A DNA stretch of 7,061 bases from the NCBI GenBank assembly GCA_007123515.1, contig SKKY01000162.1:1-7061 (forward strand). Direction: 5' to 3'. Shown here in pieces: positions 6,284 through 7,061 of the stretch (position 1 is the stretch's first letter; each line of letters starts with the position of its first letter). The notes beneath the pieces are model-generated. The model worked only from the letters and a program-made list of their open reading frames with translations. It ran no database searches and had not been told where the DNA came from. Source of the DNA: Clostridia bacterium (lineage in GTDB: Bacteria > Bacillota > Peptococcia > Peptococcales > SKKY01). The position numbers were made by a program, and so were the translations under genes.

Positions 6284-7061
6284 TTACGGATAAACCGGTA
6301 AAAAGTCTATACCTGTTTTCTCAGGTAATCCAAACATAATATTCATATTCATTACAGCCTGTCCTGAGGCCCCGCGCATCAGATTATCGATGGCGGAAAC
6401 CACAATCAACGTGTTGGTTTCTTCATTTTTCACGATCCCTATGTCGCAGTAATTCGAACCGGATACAAATTTTGTTTGAGGGAGTCGGTCTTTCCGGACT
6501 CTAACAAACGACTCATCCTGATAGCTGGCATCATAGATGCGGTAGATTTCTTCAAGTGACAAATCAGAAGTCAACTCGGTATAAATCGTGGATAAAATGC
6601 CCCTCGACATCGGTACCAAATGAGGACTGAAAACAACCGGCAAGGACTCAAGCGAGCCAGCAGCTCTAAGCTCCTGCTGAATTTCCGGAGTATGCCTGTG
6701 CTTTCCCGGATTATATGCATAAAAATTCTCATTAATTTCCGGGAAATGCGTATGGTCTGCAGTCTTTTTACCGGCACCCGACACACCGGACTTACTGTCA
6801 GCGATAAGCACTGAAGAAGGACTGACCAGCCCTTCTTGTAGTAAAGGATAGAGCCCTAAGATGATGCTTGTCGGATAACAGCCCGGATTCGCAACAATCT
6901 CAGCATCCTTAATCGCATCCCTGTACAATTCAGGAAGGCCATAAACCGAGTGTGCTAAAAACTCCGGGCAGGAATGCTCCACACCATACCACTTTGTATA
7001 CGTATCAAGACTTTTAAGCCGGAAATCAGCCGATAAGTCAATAATTTTAACCTTACCGCCA
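6284..7061 (-). CDS. argC: N-acetyl-gamma-glutamyl-phosphate reductase, 5' end off window (partial)
   Basis: NADPH-dependent reductase that converts N-acetylglutamyl phosphate to N-acetylglutamate 5-semialdehyde. 258 complete codons are visible; the family is usually about 345 residues, so roughly the first 90, including the Rossmann nucleotide-binding start, lie beyond the right edge. The frame continues upstream past the GTG at 6982, and that upstream stretch codes for the conserved IIDLSADFRL and WYGVEH segments, so 6982 is not the true start. The catalytic cysteine is in NPGCYPTS (Cys codon 6880-6878), followed by DSKSGVSGAGKK, the conserved HRHTPEI containing the probable catalytic histidine, SPHLVPMSRG, and a C-terminal NLMRGASGQAVMNMN stretch typical of the family. 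It is the first recognisable gene of the operon; any promoter or repressor site in front of it is outside the window. Confidence 0.97.
   Translation of the reverse strand, partial: GGKVKIIDLSADFRLKSLDTYTKWYGVEHSCPEFLAHSVYGLPELYRDAIKDAEIVANPGCYPTSIILGLYPLLQEGLVSPSSVLIADSKSGVSGAGKKTADHTHFPEINENFYAYNPGKHRHTPEIQQELRAAGSLESLPVVFSPHLVPMSRGILSTIYTELTSDLSLEEIYRIYDASYQDESFVRVRKDRLPQTKFVSGSNYCDIGIVKNEETNTLIVVSAIDNLMRGASGQAVMNMNIMFGLPEKTGIDFLPVYP

Noticed and set aside
6338..6360. AT-rich TGAAT-containing stretch near the argC 3' end, considered as an internal arginine-repressor box
   Set aside because: It reads TGAAT ATGA ATATT on the transcribed strand. The second half matches ATTCA poorly, the bases are explained by the VMNMNIM codons, and the 3' end of argC is an unlikely operator position.
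6284..6982. argC starting at the GTG at 6982
   Set aside because: The same frame continues to the window edge and encodes conserved ArgC sequence (DLSADFRL, WYGVEH) upstream of this codon, so the gene is cut by the window rather than truncated.

Overview
The window is one tightly packed block of arginine and carbamoyl-phosphate biosynthesis genes, all on the minus strand. In the direction of transcription (right to left) the order is argC (5' end off the window), argJ, argB, argD, carA and carB (3' end off the window). No gene on the plus strand is credible. There are no RNA genes, mobile elements, CRISPR arrays or terminators that I can support.

The order argCJBD-carAB is the one known from Bacillus subtilis, where argF follows carB. 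Together with A/G-rich Shine-Dalgarno sequences (AGGAGG, AAGGAG), GTG start use and moderate-to-low GC, it points to a Gram-positive bacterium of the Firmicutes/Bacillota, either bacillar or clostridial. I cannot name a genus from the sequence alone.

Layout: 7061-6284 is argC without roughly its first 90 codons. A 64-base spacer follows, the longest non-coding stretch here. 6219-5014 is argJ, then a gap of 27-39 bases depending on the argB start. argB ends at 4087, sharing an ATGA overlap with argD (4090-2909). argD shares one base with carA (2909-1839, GTG start). carA overlaps carB by 17 bases. carB runs from 1855 off the left edge, with 618 complete codons visible of a family length of about 1060-1075. 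Four of the five junctions overlap or are very short, so translational coupling on one polycistronic mRNA is likely. The promoter and any arginine-repressor operator must lie upstream of argC, outside the window.

Pathway: ArgB phosphorylates N-acetylglutamate, ArgC reduces it to the semialdehyde, ArgD transaminates that to N-acetylornithine, and ArgJ moves the acetyl group back to glutamate, releasing ornithine (the cyclic, acetyl-recycling route). CarAB makes carbamoyl phosphate, which ornithine carbamoyltransferase (not in the window) would join to ornithine to give citrulline. All catalytic residues I could locate are intact, so this reads as a working, ordinary housekeeping operon. I found no sign of a new biological system. 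The points worth a second look are small: an ambiguous carA start with two ribosome-binding sites, an ambiguous argB start, ArgB features that predict arginine feedback inhibition, and the one non-coding spacer between argC and argJ.
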